Shown piece after piece: positions 40,520 to 49,441 of a stretch of DNA of 64,000 nucleotides. The stretch covers positions 33,123-97,122 of the forward strand of contig JAFWMD010000072.1 of assembly GCA_017510725.1 (NCBI GenBank), read 5' to 3'. Every line of letters starts with the position of its first letter. Position 1 is the first letter of the stretch. Source of the stretch: Mogibacterium sp. (GTDB lineage: Bacteria; Bacillota; Clostridia; Peptostreptococcales; Anaerovoracaceae). The notes under the pieces were generated by a model. It made no database searches. It was not told where the DNA came from and worked only from the letters and a program-made list of their open reading frames with translations. A program made the translations under genes and the position numbers.

Positions 40520-42036
40520 TCTAAATCCCAGCCTTTTCTGTCAAATTTCTTAATTGCATCCTCACCGATCATTGTTTCAAGATCTGCATAGATGACGTCT
40601 TTAAGGATCTCATGCTTCACGGAGTCTGCGAGGTCCTCGTAGAGTCCGTCTGTGTATGCGTAAAGAATGCGTGCCAGATGCTCTTTTTTGCGGGTCTTTC
40701 CTGCGAGATCGTTCTTGTTTATGTAAGAAGTCAGCCTGCTGAAAAAATCGTAAGGCTTGAGGCCTGTGTCGTTGAGCACCCGCGGGATCGACTTTTTGAA
40801 ACCGCCGTCTCCGATATAACTCTCAACGGTACGGGCTAAGGCTCTTATGCGCAGGAGCTCGTCTGACGTCATATTGCCCGTAGCAATGACTTCATAAGGA
40901 GCATACGCGGCATAAATATAGCCGAAATCATGTGCCTTTGCCCTCAGCATGGTGCCCTTGCTCATGAATATATTGTCTATATGCAGAGGCATGCCTTCAG
41001 CCAGGCCGTACGCCTTGTTGAAGGAACGCGCAAACATCGCCTCTGTCTCGAGAGGGAGACCGGCCTTTATATGGATCTCAGTGCGCACCTTTCCGCTCTG
41101 GAGCAGCTTTGTGGTGTTGTACATCAGGCGATAGATGTTCTCGCCCCTGCCGCATGCGGCGAGCACCTCTGCATTCGTGCTGGCGATATCCAGGTTGAAA
41201 ATGATCTGGCCTTCCCTGGCTTCTGAAAGCAGCCTTATCGTTTCTTCATCAAGCTCATCACCGTCTATGCTGAACTCAAACGATGTAATGCCGTTGTCAT
41301 TATTGATGATGTACTCGAAGATCCTGTATGCCCTCTCGCTGTTGAAGTTAAACCATTTGTCAAGGAATACGACACGATCTACTTCGTTGGCGAGGAAGTA
41401 TCTCAGCTCGGTGCATATCCTGCTGAGGCTGAGTGATCTGACTCTGGCGTTAGGCAGAAACTGCGAGTATACAGTCCTGTCGGATGTTCCTCTGATGGAC
41501 TCATAGTAAACCGTGCCCTTGCCCGATTCAAATCTCTCATACGGGAAAGGCAGTGACTCCATTTCTACCGGAGCGTCATACGGGTTGACTACCACCTGAT
41601 CACCTTCCCTGTAAGCCAGGCCGGCGATGTTTTCGAAATCGAACTCGTAATCAAGCACTGACTTGAGGAAGTTGAAGAGCACACTCTCGCCTTCTCCCCT
41701 GACGACGTAGTCTACAAAATCGTTCTGCTTCATGAAGAGGCGCGTCTCGAAGGACACCTCCATGCCGCCGAATATTACGGCAATGCTCGGGATGGCCTTC
41801 TTGACCATATCCGCCACGCGGCACAGCTGTCTGATATTGGAGCTGTTTGCATGGAAGTAGACTATGTTGTACTGTCCGGTCGCGATTTTCTCGAAGATGT
41901 CGGTGTAGAGATCATTGCGTCCAAAAGTCTTCAGATGCATGTCCAGCGGAGAGTCGGCAAGGACGCTGTAGATGGACTTAAGCTCCAGATCAGAGCTTTT
42001 GCAGTCTGATTTGATTGTAGTTAACAATAATTTCAT
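40516..42036 (-). CDS. B12-binding/radical-SAM-fold protein lacking cluster cysteines
   Basis: A 506-residue protein with the layout of the cobalamin-binding radical SAM family that carries a DUF4080-type C-terminus: a Rossmann-like start, FGGMEVSFETRLFMKQNDFVDYVVRGEGE (about 89-117), then the barrel. The usual CxxxCxxC after the ESIRG segment reads Thr184, Thr188, Ser191, so no 4Fe-4S cluster can be held there. The cobalamin-ligand His region near residues 8-20 (IKSDCKSSDLELK) also lacks His. The rest of the fold is intact, so it is probably a pseudoenzyme rather than a dead gene. ATG 42036 follows GAGGTG. It is coupled to the TPR gene and lies beside argS. Confidence 0.78.
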   Translation of the reverse strand: MKLLLTTIKSDCKSSDLELKSIYSVLADSPLDMHLKTFGRNDLYTDIFEKIATGQYNIVYFHANSSNIRQLCRVADMVKKAIPSIAVIFGGMEVSFETRLFMKQNDFVDYVVRGEGESVLFNFLKSVLDYEFDFENIAGLAYREGDQVVVNPYDAPVEMESLPFPYERFESGKGTVYYESIRGTSDRTVYSQFLPNARVRSLSLSRICTELRYFLANEVDRVVFLDKWFNFNSERAYRIFEYIINNDNGITSFEFSIDGDELDEETIRLLSEAREGQIIFNLDIASTNAEVLAACGRGENIYRLMYNTTKLLQSGKVRTEIHIKAGLPLETEAMFARSFNKAYGLAEGMPLHIDNIFMSKGTMLRAKAHDFGYIYAAYAPYEVIATGNMTSDELLRIRALARTVESYIGDGGFKKSIPRVLNDTGLKPYDFFSRLTSYINKNDLAGKTRKKEHLARILYAYTDGLYEDLADSVKHEILKDVIYADLETMIGEDAIKKFDRKGWDLD

Positions 42037-42124
42037 ATCAGTACACCTCGCTTTTGCTTTGTCAGAGGAGTTGCTTATCAAATGATTCTATCGGAGGAGC
42101 CCAGCCTCCGGAGATCAAGCATTT

Positions 42125-43852
42125 CTACATTCTTTCAGGTGCAGCTATGCCAAGCAGGCCCAGACAGTTTGCAATTACTGTCTTTGACGCCTTTACGAGA
42201 GCCAGTTTTGCATTCCTTTCAGCTTCATCATCGACCAGGATGTGCTCATCGTGATAGAACTTGTTGAACGACTGTGCTATGTCTACCAGGTGACGTGTCA
42301 GTATGGACGGCTCGTACTTTTCGGCTGCCTCAACAACAACCTCAGGAACTCTGTAGATAAGCTTTGCGAGCGTGTATGCGCTGTCGCTTCCGAGGTTTTC
42401 CGTGTCGATGCTTCCGAGGTTTTCGACGTTAACGCCGGCTGCCTCCGCCTTGCGGAGAACGCTCGATGCTCTCGCATGAGTGTACTGAACGTACGGTCCT
42501 GTCTCACCGTCAAAGTTGAGGACCTTGTCCCATGAGAACACGTAATCCTTGATTTTGTTATTGGAGAGCTCCTGGAAAATAACGGCTCCGATGCCGACTT
42601 CCCTGGATACCTGGTCTATGTCTACGCCCTGTGCGTCCTTCTCCCGCATGATTTCTGCCGTCTTGGCGACTGCTGTGTTGAGGACGTCTTCGAGGAATAC
42701 GACTCTGCCTTCACGAGTAGACATCATCTTTATATCATCTCCGTCGGAGAGGCTGACCAGTCCGAACGGAACGTGTATGCAGTCTTTCTCCCACTCATAA
42801 CCCATGAGCTGAAGGACCTTCTTCCACTGCTTGAAGTGGAGATTCTGCTGAGATGCCACGACGTAAATGCACTTGTAGAAGTCGTAATGCTCCTTGCGGT
42901 AAACCGCAGCTGCAATGTCTCTTGTTACGTAGAGGCTGGAGCCGTCGGATTTTGTGATCATGGCTGCACCGAGTCCGTATGGCTCGAGGTCTACGATCTG
43001 AGCGCCCTGGGATTCGATAAGGAGACCTTTGTCCCTGAGCTCCTGAATGAATCTTGGCATCTTGTCAGAGTAGAAGCTCTCACCTGCATAGGAATCGAAT
43101 GTGATGCCCAACATGTCGTAAACGCGGTTGAACTCCTCGAGGCTCAGTGTTCTGAACTTCTCCCAGAGTTCGAGCTCGGCAGGCTCACCGGCCTCGAGCT
43201 TTACGAATGTCTCCCTTGCCTCGTCTTCGAGTTCAGGATGCTCTTTTGCCTCTTCATGGAACTTCGTATAGTAGCCGAGGAGTGCCTTGATAGGCTCTTT
43301 TGCGAGCTCTTCTTCGCTTCCCCACTTGCGGTATGCCACGATCATCTTGCCGAACTGCGTGCCGTAGTCGCCAAGGTGATTAATACGCACAACATCGAAA
43401 CCGACTGCATCGTAAAGCTTGTAAAGTGCGTTTCCGATGACAGTACTTCTGATGTGTCCGATGTGGAACGGCTTTGCGATATTAGGCGAAGAATATTCTA
43501 CGATGACCTTGCGGCCTGCCCCGCCGTCTGATTTTCCGTAGTCCGCACCGCGCTTTTCTACTTCTTCGATGACTTCTCCGGCAAAGAACGCTCTGTCAAT
43601 GAAAAAATTGACGTAAGCATTTACGTTCTCAACTTTGGCAAATGCTTCAGCATCGCCGGCCTTGGCGGCGATGTCCGCAGCGATAAGCTGCGGGGCCTTG
43701 CGAAGTGCCTTCGCAAGCCTGAAGCATGGGAACGCGTAATCTCCCATCTTCTCGTCGGCAGGGATCTCGATCATGTTCATGATCTCATCCTTAGTCAGTC
43801 CGAGTTCTTCGCTGTAAATCGCATCAGCTATAATTTCTTTGAAATCTACCAT
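42125..43852 (-). CDS. argS: Arginyl-tRNA synthetase
   Basis: A 575-residue class I synthetase, full length. The N-terminal Add1-type domain is followed by HIGH as PFHIGHIRST, the KMSKS loop in degenerate form MMSTREG as in many ArgRS, and the C-terminal DALR anticodon domain with YVQYTHARASSVLRKA. It charges tRNA-Arg. The ATG shares its A with the TAA of the DUF523 gene, so the two are coupled. Confidence 0.95.
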   Translation of the reverse strand: MVDFKEIIADAIYSEELGLTKDEIMNMIEIPADEKMGDYAFPCFRLAKALRKAPQLIAADIAAKAGDAEAFAKVENVNAYVNFFIDRAFFAGEVIEEVEKRGADYGKSDGGAGRKVIVEYSSPNIAKPFHIGHIRSTVIGNALYKLYDAVGFDVVRINHLGDYGTQFGKMIVAYRKWGSEEELAKEPIKALLGYYTKFHEEAKEHPELEDEARETFVKLEAGEPAELELWEKFRTLSLEEFNRVYDMLGITFDSYAGESFYSDKMPRFIQELRDKGLLIESQGAQIVDLEPYGLGAAMITKSDGSSLYVTRDIAAAVYRKEHYDFYKCIYVVASQQNLHFKQWKKVLQLMGYEWEKDCIHVPFGLVSLSDGDDIKMMSTREGRVVFLEDVLNTAVAKTAEIMREKDAQGVDIDQVSREVGIGAVIFQELSNNKIKDYVFSWDKVLNFDGETGPYVQYTHARASSVLRKAEAAGVNVENLGSIDTENLGSDSAYTLAKLIYRVPEVVVEAAEKYEPSILTRHLVDIAQSFNKFYHDEHILVDDEAERNAKLALVKASKTVIANCLGLLGIAAPERM

Positions 43853-44385
43853 TATTTTTTACCAAACACTTTCATGAAATGATTTTCGTCACAGATCCTG
43901 AAATCATCTGCGAACACTCTGTTATCTGCTTCTATATCCGGGTTTGCCCTCTCCCCGAGGCAGGCATCGATCAGCTTGTCGGTGAACATGCCGTTTCCGC
44001 CTGTCAGCTTACCGCTGAACGTTCCGTCATAGATGACACCCGATCCGCAGGAAGGGCTGTTTGCCTTCAGAATGGCTCCCTCTACCTTACAGGTTCCGTG
44101 CTTCCTCGATCCATGCTCAACGAGCACTGAATTGAGTGACAGCTGCGAACCCTCATCGAATGCCCTTGTAAGATCGTTACCTGACTTATCAAGCACCTTA
44201 AAGTACTCATCATCTATCGGAACGATCTCAGCCGGTTCACGCGGCACAGACAATCCTGCGGCTGTCTCAGGGCATATTGTAACATAATCATGAGTTCTGC
44301 AGAACTCTATGACATCATCATTTTTGTTATTGCCGCCATTGTATTTGCAGTCAAATCCGAGGAGGCATCTGCTTACTATATACAT
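43852..44385 (-). CDS. DUF523 family protein
   Basis: A 177-residue protein. The start VSRCLLGFDCKYNGGNNKN, the central ICPETAAGLSVPREPAEI and LKANSPSCGSGVIYDG are the family signature, with several conserved Cys that suggest a metal or Fe-S site. The last 30 residues form a small extension. Function unknown; the family is widespread in bacteria. It lies between mutS2 and argS and is coupled to argS. Confidence 0.87.
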   Translation of the reverse strand: MYIVSRCLLGFDCKYNGGNNKNDDVIEFCRTHDYVTICPETAAGLSVPREPAEIVPIDDEYFKVLDKSGNDLTRAFDEGSQLSLNSVLVEHGSRKHGTCKVEGAILKANSPSCGSGVIYDGTFSGKLTGGNGMFTDKLIDACLGERANPDIEADNRVFADDFRICDENHFMKVFGKK

Positions 44386-44420
44386 TTTGCTTTTACTCTT
44401 TTCCTTCTGTAGTTGTTCTC

Positions 44421-46832
44421 TTAGGTGCGGTCAACTAGTGTAACTATGGTATTACCCTCTCCGCCCTGATCGTACGGCGCGGACCTGTAAGACTCAACAT
44501 GCTTGTTGAGTCTTAACTCTGCCCTGAGTCCCTTTCTGAGAATGCCGGAGCCCCTGCCGTGTATTATATTCACAGTCTTAAGGCCTGCCAGGAAAGCGTC
44601 ATCGATGTATTTGTTCATCCTGTCCGTGGCATCATCGAGGTTCATGCCTATGAGGTTGATCTCGGTGCTGACAGTCTTTGTTTTGCCGAATGACATGTTG
44701 CCATACTTTGACCTTTTTCTGTCCTTGTTGCCCTGAGGTTCAGACTCGGCGATAACAACATCTTTGACGTTTACGGTCATGTGTATCGATCCCAGTCTGA
44801 TCCTGAAGTTGCCCCGGGAATCCGGAACGCTCTCCACATCACCTGTCTGATCGAGCTTCGTGTACTTGACCCTCATGCCGACCTTAAGATCTTCAGGATC
44901 CGGCATCTTGCCGGTCTGTATGGTCTCGACCTTAGGCGCCTCAGCAGGTTTGAGAGCGGATTCTGCCTGTCTGAGCTTTCTACGGCCTTCAGCAGCTCCC
45001 CCTGCTATGTGACCCTCATTGAATCCTGCGTTCTTCTTTCTGTGCTGTATGTCTCTGAGTTCACTGGCGATCTCGTCGATCGTTCCCTGAGCGTCTCTCA
45101 GCATAACACCGGCCTTCCTGCGGGCGTCTTCAACGATTTTTGCTGCCTCGGCCCTCGCTTTCGCGAGCTCCTTTTCAGCTTCGCTCATGGCCTCCTGCGC
45201 AGCTTCCCTTTCTCTGCCGGCCTCCGCCAGCCTCGCTTCAGCTGCAGCCTGATCGGCCTCCACCCTGCTCACAGCCTCTTCGAACTCGAGCTGCTCCTCG
45301 CCCATGAGTTCCGCCGCCCGCTCGATAATTGACTTATCAAGTCCGAGCTTTTCGGATATCTCGAAGGCGTTGGATTTGCCGGGGAGCCCGACTCTGAGCC
45401 TGTATGTCGGCGAAAGGGTCTCCACGTTGAATTCCATCGAAGCGTTCTCGACTCCCGGAGTCGAAAGTGCGTATTTTTTGAGTTCCGTATAGTGCGTCGT
45501 TGCCGCAACGAGAGCACCGGCTTCCTTGAGCCTTTCGAGCTCTGCTATTCCGAGTGCCGCTCCCTCAAGAGGGTCCGTACCCGCTCCCAGCTCATCGAGG
45601 AGCACCAGGCTTCCTTCTCCCGCGTTCCTGAAGATCTCTATGATATTCTTCATGTGCGATGAGAATGTGCTGAGACTCTGCTCTATGCTCTGCTCGTCGC
45701 CTATGTCGGCGAATATCTCCCTGAGCACCGGCAGGCTGGTCCTCTCATCTGCAGGAACATGCAGACCGCTCTGCGCCATGAGGCACAGAAGGCCTATGGT
45801 CTTGAGCGTTACCGTTTTGCCTCCCGTGTTAGGTCCGGTTATCAGGAGAGTCGTCCAGTCACGGCCGAGCTCTATGTTTGTAGGCACCACCTTGTCCGCC
45901 GGGATGAGCGGATGACGCCCTGTCTTTATGTCTATTATATTCTCCTCGTTCAGCTGTGGCTCGGCACCGTCCATCATCACCGAGAGCTTTCCCTTGGCAT
46001 TGATGAAGTCAAGCTCGGCCATCAGTCTCTGATCGTTGATCAGGCTGTTGTGATGCTCGCCGACCCTGCTGCTGAAGAGCTCGAGTATCCTGACTATCTC
46101 TGCCTGCTCATCCAGTTCCAGCTGTCTGAGTTCATTGTTGAGAGTCACCACTGCCTGAGGTTCCACGAAAAGAGTGGCTCCCGTGGATGACTGGTCATGC
46201 ACCATGCCCGGGAACAGGCTGATATACTCCCTCTTGACCGGTATGACATACCTGCCGTTGCGCATCGTGACTATTGCATCCTGAAGATGCGATTTCGCAG
46301 AAGATGAACTGACCATCTTCTGCAGACGCGATTTAATGAGATCGTTTTTATTACGCATGTCGCGCCTTATCGATCTCAGCACAGGCGATGCATTGTCCGA
46401 CATCTCGTCTTCGCTGATTATCGCATCGTAGATGTCATGCTCGAGTTTTACCTGCGGATCCAGAAGGGCCGCTATCTCGGGTATGATGTTCAGACCGTCC
46501 GGCATGTCTTCCTTAAGGAAAGCCTTTACCTGACGCGACGAGGCTATGCTCGCGCGTACCTGCAGCAGCTCTCTCATGGTAAGGCATCTGCCCCTTCTGG
46601 CCATCGATACGGTACCGCTGATGTCTCCGATCTCCCCTACCGGAATGGTTCCCTTATGAACAATAACGGAAACCGCTTCTGTAGTTTCCGTTAGTGCATC
46701 CTTTGCCATGCGCAGATTGGTCATCGGCTCAAGCTGCGCTATTCTTTCCTTAGCAAGTCCCGAGCCTGCCTGATCGCGCAGGAGGTCAAGTATTTTATTG
46801 AATTCGAGGAGTGTCAGTATCTTAGAATTCAT
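44421..46832 (-). CDS. mutS2: MutS2 endonuclease/ribosome-rescue factor
   Basis: An 803-residue MutS2. The core MutS domain is followed by the ATPase with Walker A GPNTGGKTVTLKT, LDELGAGTDP (Walker B) and ATTHYTELK; then a long coiled coil rich in Glu, Ala and Arg (about 530-620), a KOW-like region (KVGMRVKYTKLDQTG) and a C-terminal Smr domain with IHGRGSGILRKGLR. MutS2 suppresses recombination and in Bacillus acts on collided ribosomes. It overlaps the end of zapA by 11 bases. Confidence 0.95.
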   Translation of the reverse strand: MNSKILTLLEFNKILDLLRDQAGSGLAKERIAQLEPMTNLRMAKDALTETTEAVSVIVHKGTIPVGEIGDISGTVSMARRGRCLTMRELLQVRASIASSRQVKAFLKEDMPDGLNIIPEIAALLDPQVKLEHDIYDAIISEDEMSDNASPVLRSIRRDMRNKNDLIKSRLQKMVSSSSAKSHLQDAIVTMRNGRYVIPVKREYISLFPGMVHDQSSTGATLFVEPQAVVTLNNELRQLELDEQAEIVRILELFSSRVGEHHNSLINDQRLMAELDFINAKGKLSVMMDGAEPQLNEENIIDIKTGRHPLIPADKVVPTNIELGRDWTTLLITGPNTGGKTVTLKTIGLLCLMAQSGLHVPADERTSLPVLREIFADIGDEQSIEQSLSTFSSHMKNIIEIFRNAGEGSLVLLDELGAGTDPLEGAALGIAELERLKEAGALVAATTHYTELKKYALSTPGVENASMEFNVETLSPTYRLRVGLPGKSNAFEISEKLGLDKSIIERAAELMGEEQLEFEEAVSRVEADQAAAEARLAEAGREREAAQEAMSEAEKELAKARAEAAKIVEDARRKAGVMLRDAQGTIDEIASELRDIQHRKKNAGFNEGHIAGGAAEGRRKLRQAESALKPAEAPKVETIQTGKMPDPEDLKVGMRVKYTKLDQTGDVESVPDSRGNFRIRLGSIHMTVNVKDVVIAESEPQGNKDRKRSKYGNMSFGKTKTVSTEINLIGMNLDDATDRMNKYIDDAFLAGLKTVNIIHGRGSGILRKGLRAELRLNKHVESYRSAPYDQGGEGNTIVTLVDRT

Positions 46833-47304
46833 CTTCGCTGTTCAGTCTCTTGATCGATTTCAGCTCGTTCTTAAGATTGACGTTTTCCATCTGAAGGTCG
46901 AAGTATGCATTCTCCATTTCCACGAGCTTCTCCTGAAGCTTCTTCTGGTCTTCGGAGTTCTGTGTCTGTCTGTCAAATTCAGAAGACATCTTGTCCTTGA
47001 GATCGGTGACCTGCTTCTTCGACTGCTCCCACATCTGGATGTAGTGCTTTACGTCGTTGTCGAGCTGATAGTTCTCTGTCTGGAGCTTGAGCGTCATGTC
47101 TGTGTTATCCATGAGCTTCTCTGCGATATTAAGTGCTGTCAGTACCGCAGCCTTGTAATTAGGATTGACATTGAGCGCCTTGCTTACTGCTCTGAGCTCC
47201 TCATCCACCATCTTAGCGATATCCTTGATGCGCTCCTCGCTCTTGTCGCTGGAGAGCACATAATTGGTTCCGCAAATGATTACATCGGCTCTGTTCTTTT
47301 CCAT
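46822..47304 (-). CDS. zapA: Cell division protein ZapA
   Basis: A 160-residue ZapA. Residues 1-85 are the ZapA fold (VIICGTNYVLSSDKSEERIKDIA, and the helix ending TALNIAEKLM), and the remainder is a long coiled coil, longer than in the typical 90-110 residue proteins. It cross-links FtsZ filaments at the division site. It lies two genes downstream of ftsZ and overlaps mutS2. Confidence 0.88.
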   Translation of the reverse strand: MEKNRADVIICGTNYVLSSDKSEERIKDIAKMVDEELRAVSKALNVNPNYKAAVLTALNIAEKLMDNTDMTLKLQTENYQLDNDVKHYIQMWEQSKKQVTDLKDKMSSEFDRQTQNSEDQKKLQEKLVEMENAYFDLQMENVNLKNELKSIKRLNSEDEF

Positions 47305-47330
47305 TTCTTACCTCGCATTGATATTTCTTG

Positions 47331-48128
47331 TTATCTGCCGCGGACAGCCTCATACATGAGTATGGCCGCCGCAACAGCCGCGTTTAGAGATTCGATCCTT
47401 CCGCGCATCGGAAGCGTTACCTTCACATCTGCCATTTCTATCATGGCTTCGGATACACCGCTTCCCTCATTGCCTATAATAAGGGCTATGCCCTTGCTGA
47501 GATCCTCTTCGTAATAAGGCACGCCTCCGTCTACTGCAGTAACGGCAATGCGCCTGCCCGATTTTCTGAGGATGTCTCTGAGCCTGTCTTCGCCCGTAAC
47601 ATATATCACCGGGATCTCGAAGATCATTCCCGCAGTCGCTCTGAGCACCTTCGGAGAATAGATATCCACCGTTCCGCTCATGGCGATTATGGCCTTGTAG
47701 CCTGCAGCGACCGCAGTTCTTATCAGGGTGCCCATGTTACCCGGGTCCTGGATACGGTCGAGGACCAGCAGATTGTCTTCTGCATCGAAGCTGTCAATCA
47801 GTTCAGGGCCGCATGCCTGCTGCTTTACCACAGCCAGCATGCCTATGCCTCCGACTGCATCCGTCAGAGACGAAAACTCGCGCTCCGGGATCTCGCAGAC
47901 GGTCATGTCCTGAGACTTTATGCAGTCCTTAATGAAGTCCGGCGCGTCACCCGACGTTCCCTCAGGAATCATTATGAAATCGACATCAAGGCCTCTCTCA
48001 AGCACCTCGCTGACGAGATTTCTGCCTTCGACTGCAAAGCGCCCCTCAGTATTGCGCCCCTTGCGCGTACTGAGCTTCCTTACGAGCCTGATCCTGCTGT
48101 TGTCACCTGATGTTATCCTGATCAGCAT
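47331..48128 (-). CDS. SpoU/TrmH-family RNA 2'-O-methyltransferase
   Basis: A 265-residue methyltransferase with an N-terminal substrate domain (RKLSTRKGRNTEGRFAVEGRN) and a knotted SPOUT domain: VLDRIQDPGNMGTLIRTAVAAG, ALIIGNEGSGVS and LPMRGRIESLNAAVAAAILMYE. These are motifs 1-3 of the TrmH family. It probably methylates ribose in 23S rRNA or a tRNA. It lies between ftsZ and zapA with gaps of about 30 bases. Confidence 0.9.
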   Translation of the reverse strand: MLIRITSGDNSRIRLVRKLSTRKGRNTEGRFAVEGRNLVSEVLERGLDVDFIMIPEGTSGDAPDFIKDCIKSQDMTVCEIPEREFSSLTDAVGGIGMLAVVKQQACGPELIDSFDAEDNLLVLDRIQDPGNMGTLIRTAVAAGYKAIIAMSGTVDIYSPKVLRATAGMIFEIPVIYVTGEDRLRDILRKSGRRIAVTAVDGGVPYYEEDLSKGIALIIGNEGSGVSEAMIEMADVKVTLPMRGRIESLNAAVAAAILMYEAVRGR

Positions 48129-48158
48129 AGCCTGGCGTACGGATCGATTTCTTCCGGT

Positions 48159-49301
48159 TTACTTAAGGAATTCCGGTATGTCGAAGTCGTCTGAGCTGTG
48201 CGGCGAAGCAACGTCGTTGTCGTCGAAGAGCTTGTCGAGCTCTACTTCAACAGCATCGAGTCCATCGACTGTGATCCTCTTTGCAGTTGCAAGAGTATCC
48301 TTCTCAGCAGGTGTAATTGTAATTCCGTCCATTCCGGCTGTGTTGCCGAAGTCGGTAGCGATGATGGTGACGGAGATCTTGTCTGTCATCTCTTCGCTGA
48401 TAGTAGCACCGAAGATGATGTTGGCATCTGCATCTGCTTCGCTCTGTACTCTGTCTGCGATAGTGTTGATGTCGAGCATTCCCATGTCATATCCGCCCGT
48501 AACGTAGAGCAGGATGGACTTGGCGCCTGAAATCGATGTCTCGAGCAGCGGGCTGTGAACTGCGTTCTGGATCGCATCTTCGATCCTGTTTTCGCCCTCG
48601 CCCATGCCAACGCCCATGTGAGCGATTCCGCGGCCTTCCATGATCGTTCTGACATCAGCAAAGTCAACGTTAACGAGTCCGTATTCAGAGATAAGATCTG
48701 AGATGCCCTGTACGCCCTTTCTGAGAACGTCATCTGCCATTGCGAACGCTTCAAGCATCGATGTATTCTTATCGCTCGAATCGATGAGCTTGTCGTTAGG
48801 GATAACAACGAGTGAGTCAACGAAGTTGCTGAGATACTGTATGCCCTTTGCGGCACGGTTCCAGCGCTTCTTTCCCTCGAATGTGAATGGCTTTGTTACT
48901 ACAGCTACTGTAAGAGCTCCGCAGTCCATCGATGCCTTTGCGATGATAGGAGCTGCTCCTGTACCTGTACCGCCGCCCATTCCTGCAGTAATGAATACCA
49001 TGTCGGCATCCTGGATGTTGGAAATGATCTCGTCGATGCTCTCCTCAGCAGCCTTCTGGCCTACCTCAGGGTTAGCTCCGGCACCACGGCCTCCTGTGAT
49101 CTTTTCGCCAAGCTGAACCTTGATCTCAGCTTTACATCTCGAAAGTGCCTGTCTGTCTGTATTCACACCAATAAAGGTCACGCCCTGCAGTCCGGCGTCG
49201 ACCATGCGGTTGATCGCATTGCATCCGCCGCCGCCGATACCGACGACCTTGATGATTGCGGCATTGTCCGGTTCGGAAACAAAATCGGAAACGAATTCCA
49301 T
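48159..49301 (-). CDS. ftsZ: Cell division GTPase FtsZ
   Basis: A 380-residue FtsZ of normal length. The GTP-binding tubulin signature is [23 protein letters not shown] is at the start, and [11 protein letters not shown] is the T7-region synergy loop. The C-terminal linker is short and ends in the conserved tail [10 protein letters not shown] that binds membrane anchors. GAGGAGG precedes the ATG. ftsA is not adjacent, so the anchor must be encoded elsewhere (ftsA or sepF). Confidence 0.97.
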   Translation of the reverse strand: MEFVSDFVSEPDNAAIIKVVGIGGGGCNAINRMVDAGLQGVTFIGVNTDRQALSRCKAEIKVQLGEKITGGRGAGANPEVGQKAAEESIDEIISNIQDADMVFITAGMGGGTGTGAAPIIAKASMDCGALTVAVVTKPFTFEGKKRWNRAAKGIQYLSNFVDSLVVIPNDKLIDSSDKNTSMLEAFAMADDVLRKGVQGISDLISEYGLVNVDFADVRTIMEGRGIAHMGVGMGEGENRIEDAIQNAVHSPLLETSISGAKSILLYVTGGYDMGMLDINTIADRVQSEADADANIIFGATISEEMTDKISVTIIATDFGNTAGMDGITITPAEKDTLATAKRITVDGLDAVEVELDKLFDDNDVASPHSSDDFDIPEFLK

Positions 49302-49441
49302 AGTGAAGTCCTCCTCAAATAAATATACTTATAAACATATATGGTAATAGTAACATATGAAAACCCCGAATGCATTAGTTTTTTGGCAAAAAACACAACA
49401 TTTAGGGGGTATTTGCTTGACAGCACACAATTACTTGTAAA

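Noticed and set aside
42773-43531. 252-codon plus-strand frame
   Set aside because: It lies opposite argS, which is a complete and unmistakable gene.
49302-49441. Strong ftsZ promoter
   Set aside because: The gap is AT-rich with several TATA-like stretches, but I found no -35/-10 pair good enough to report.
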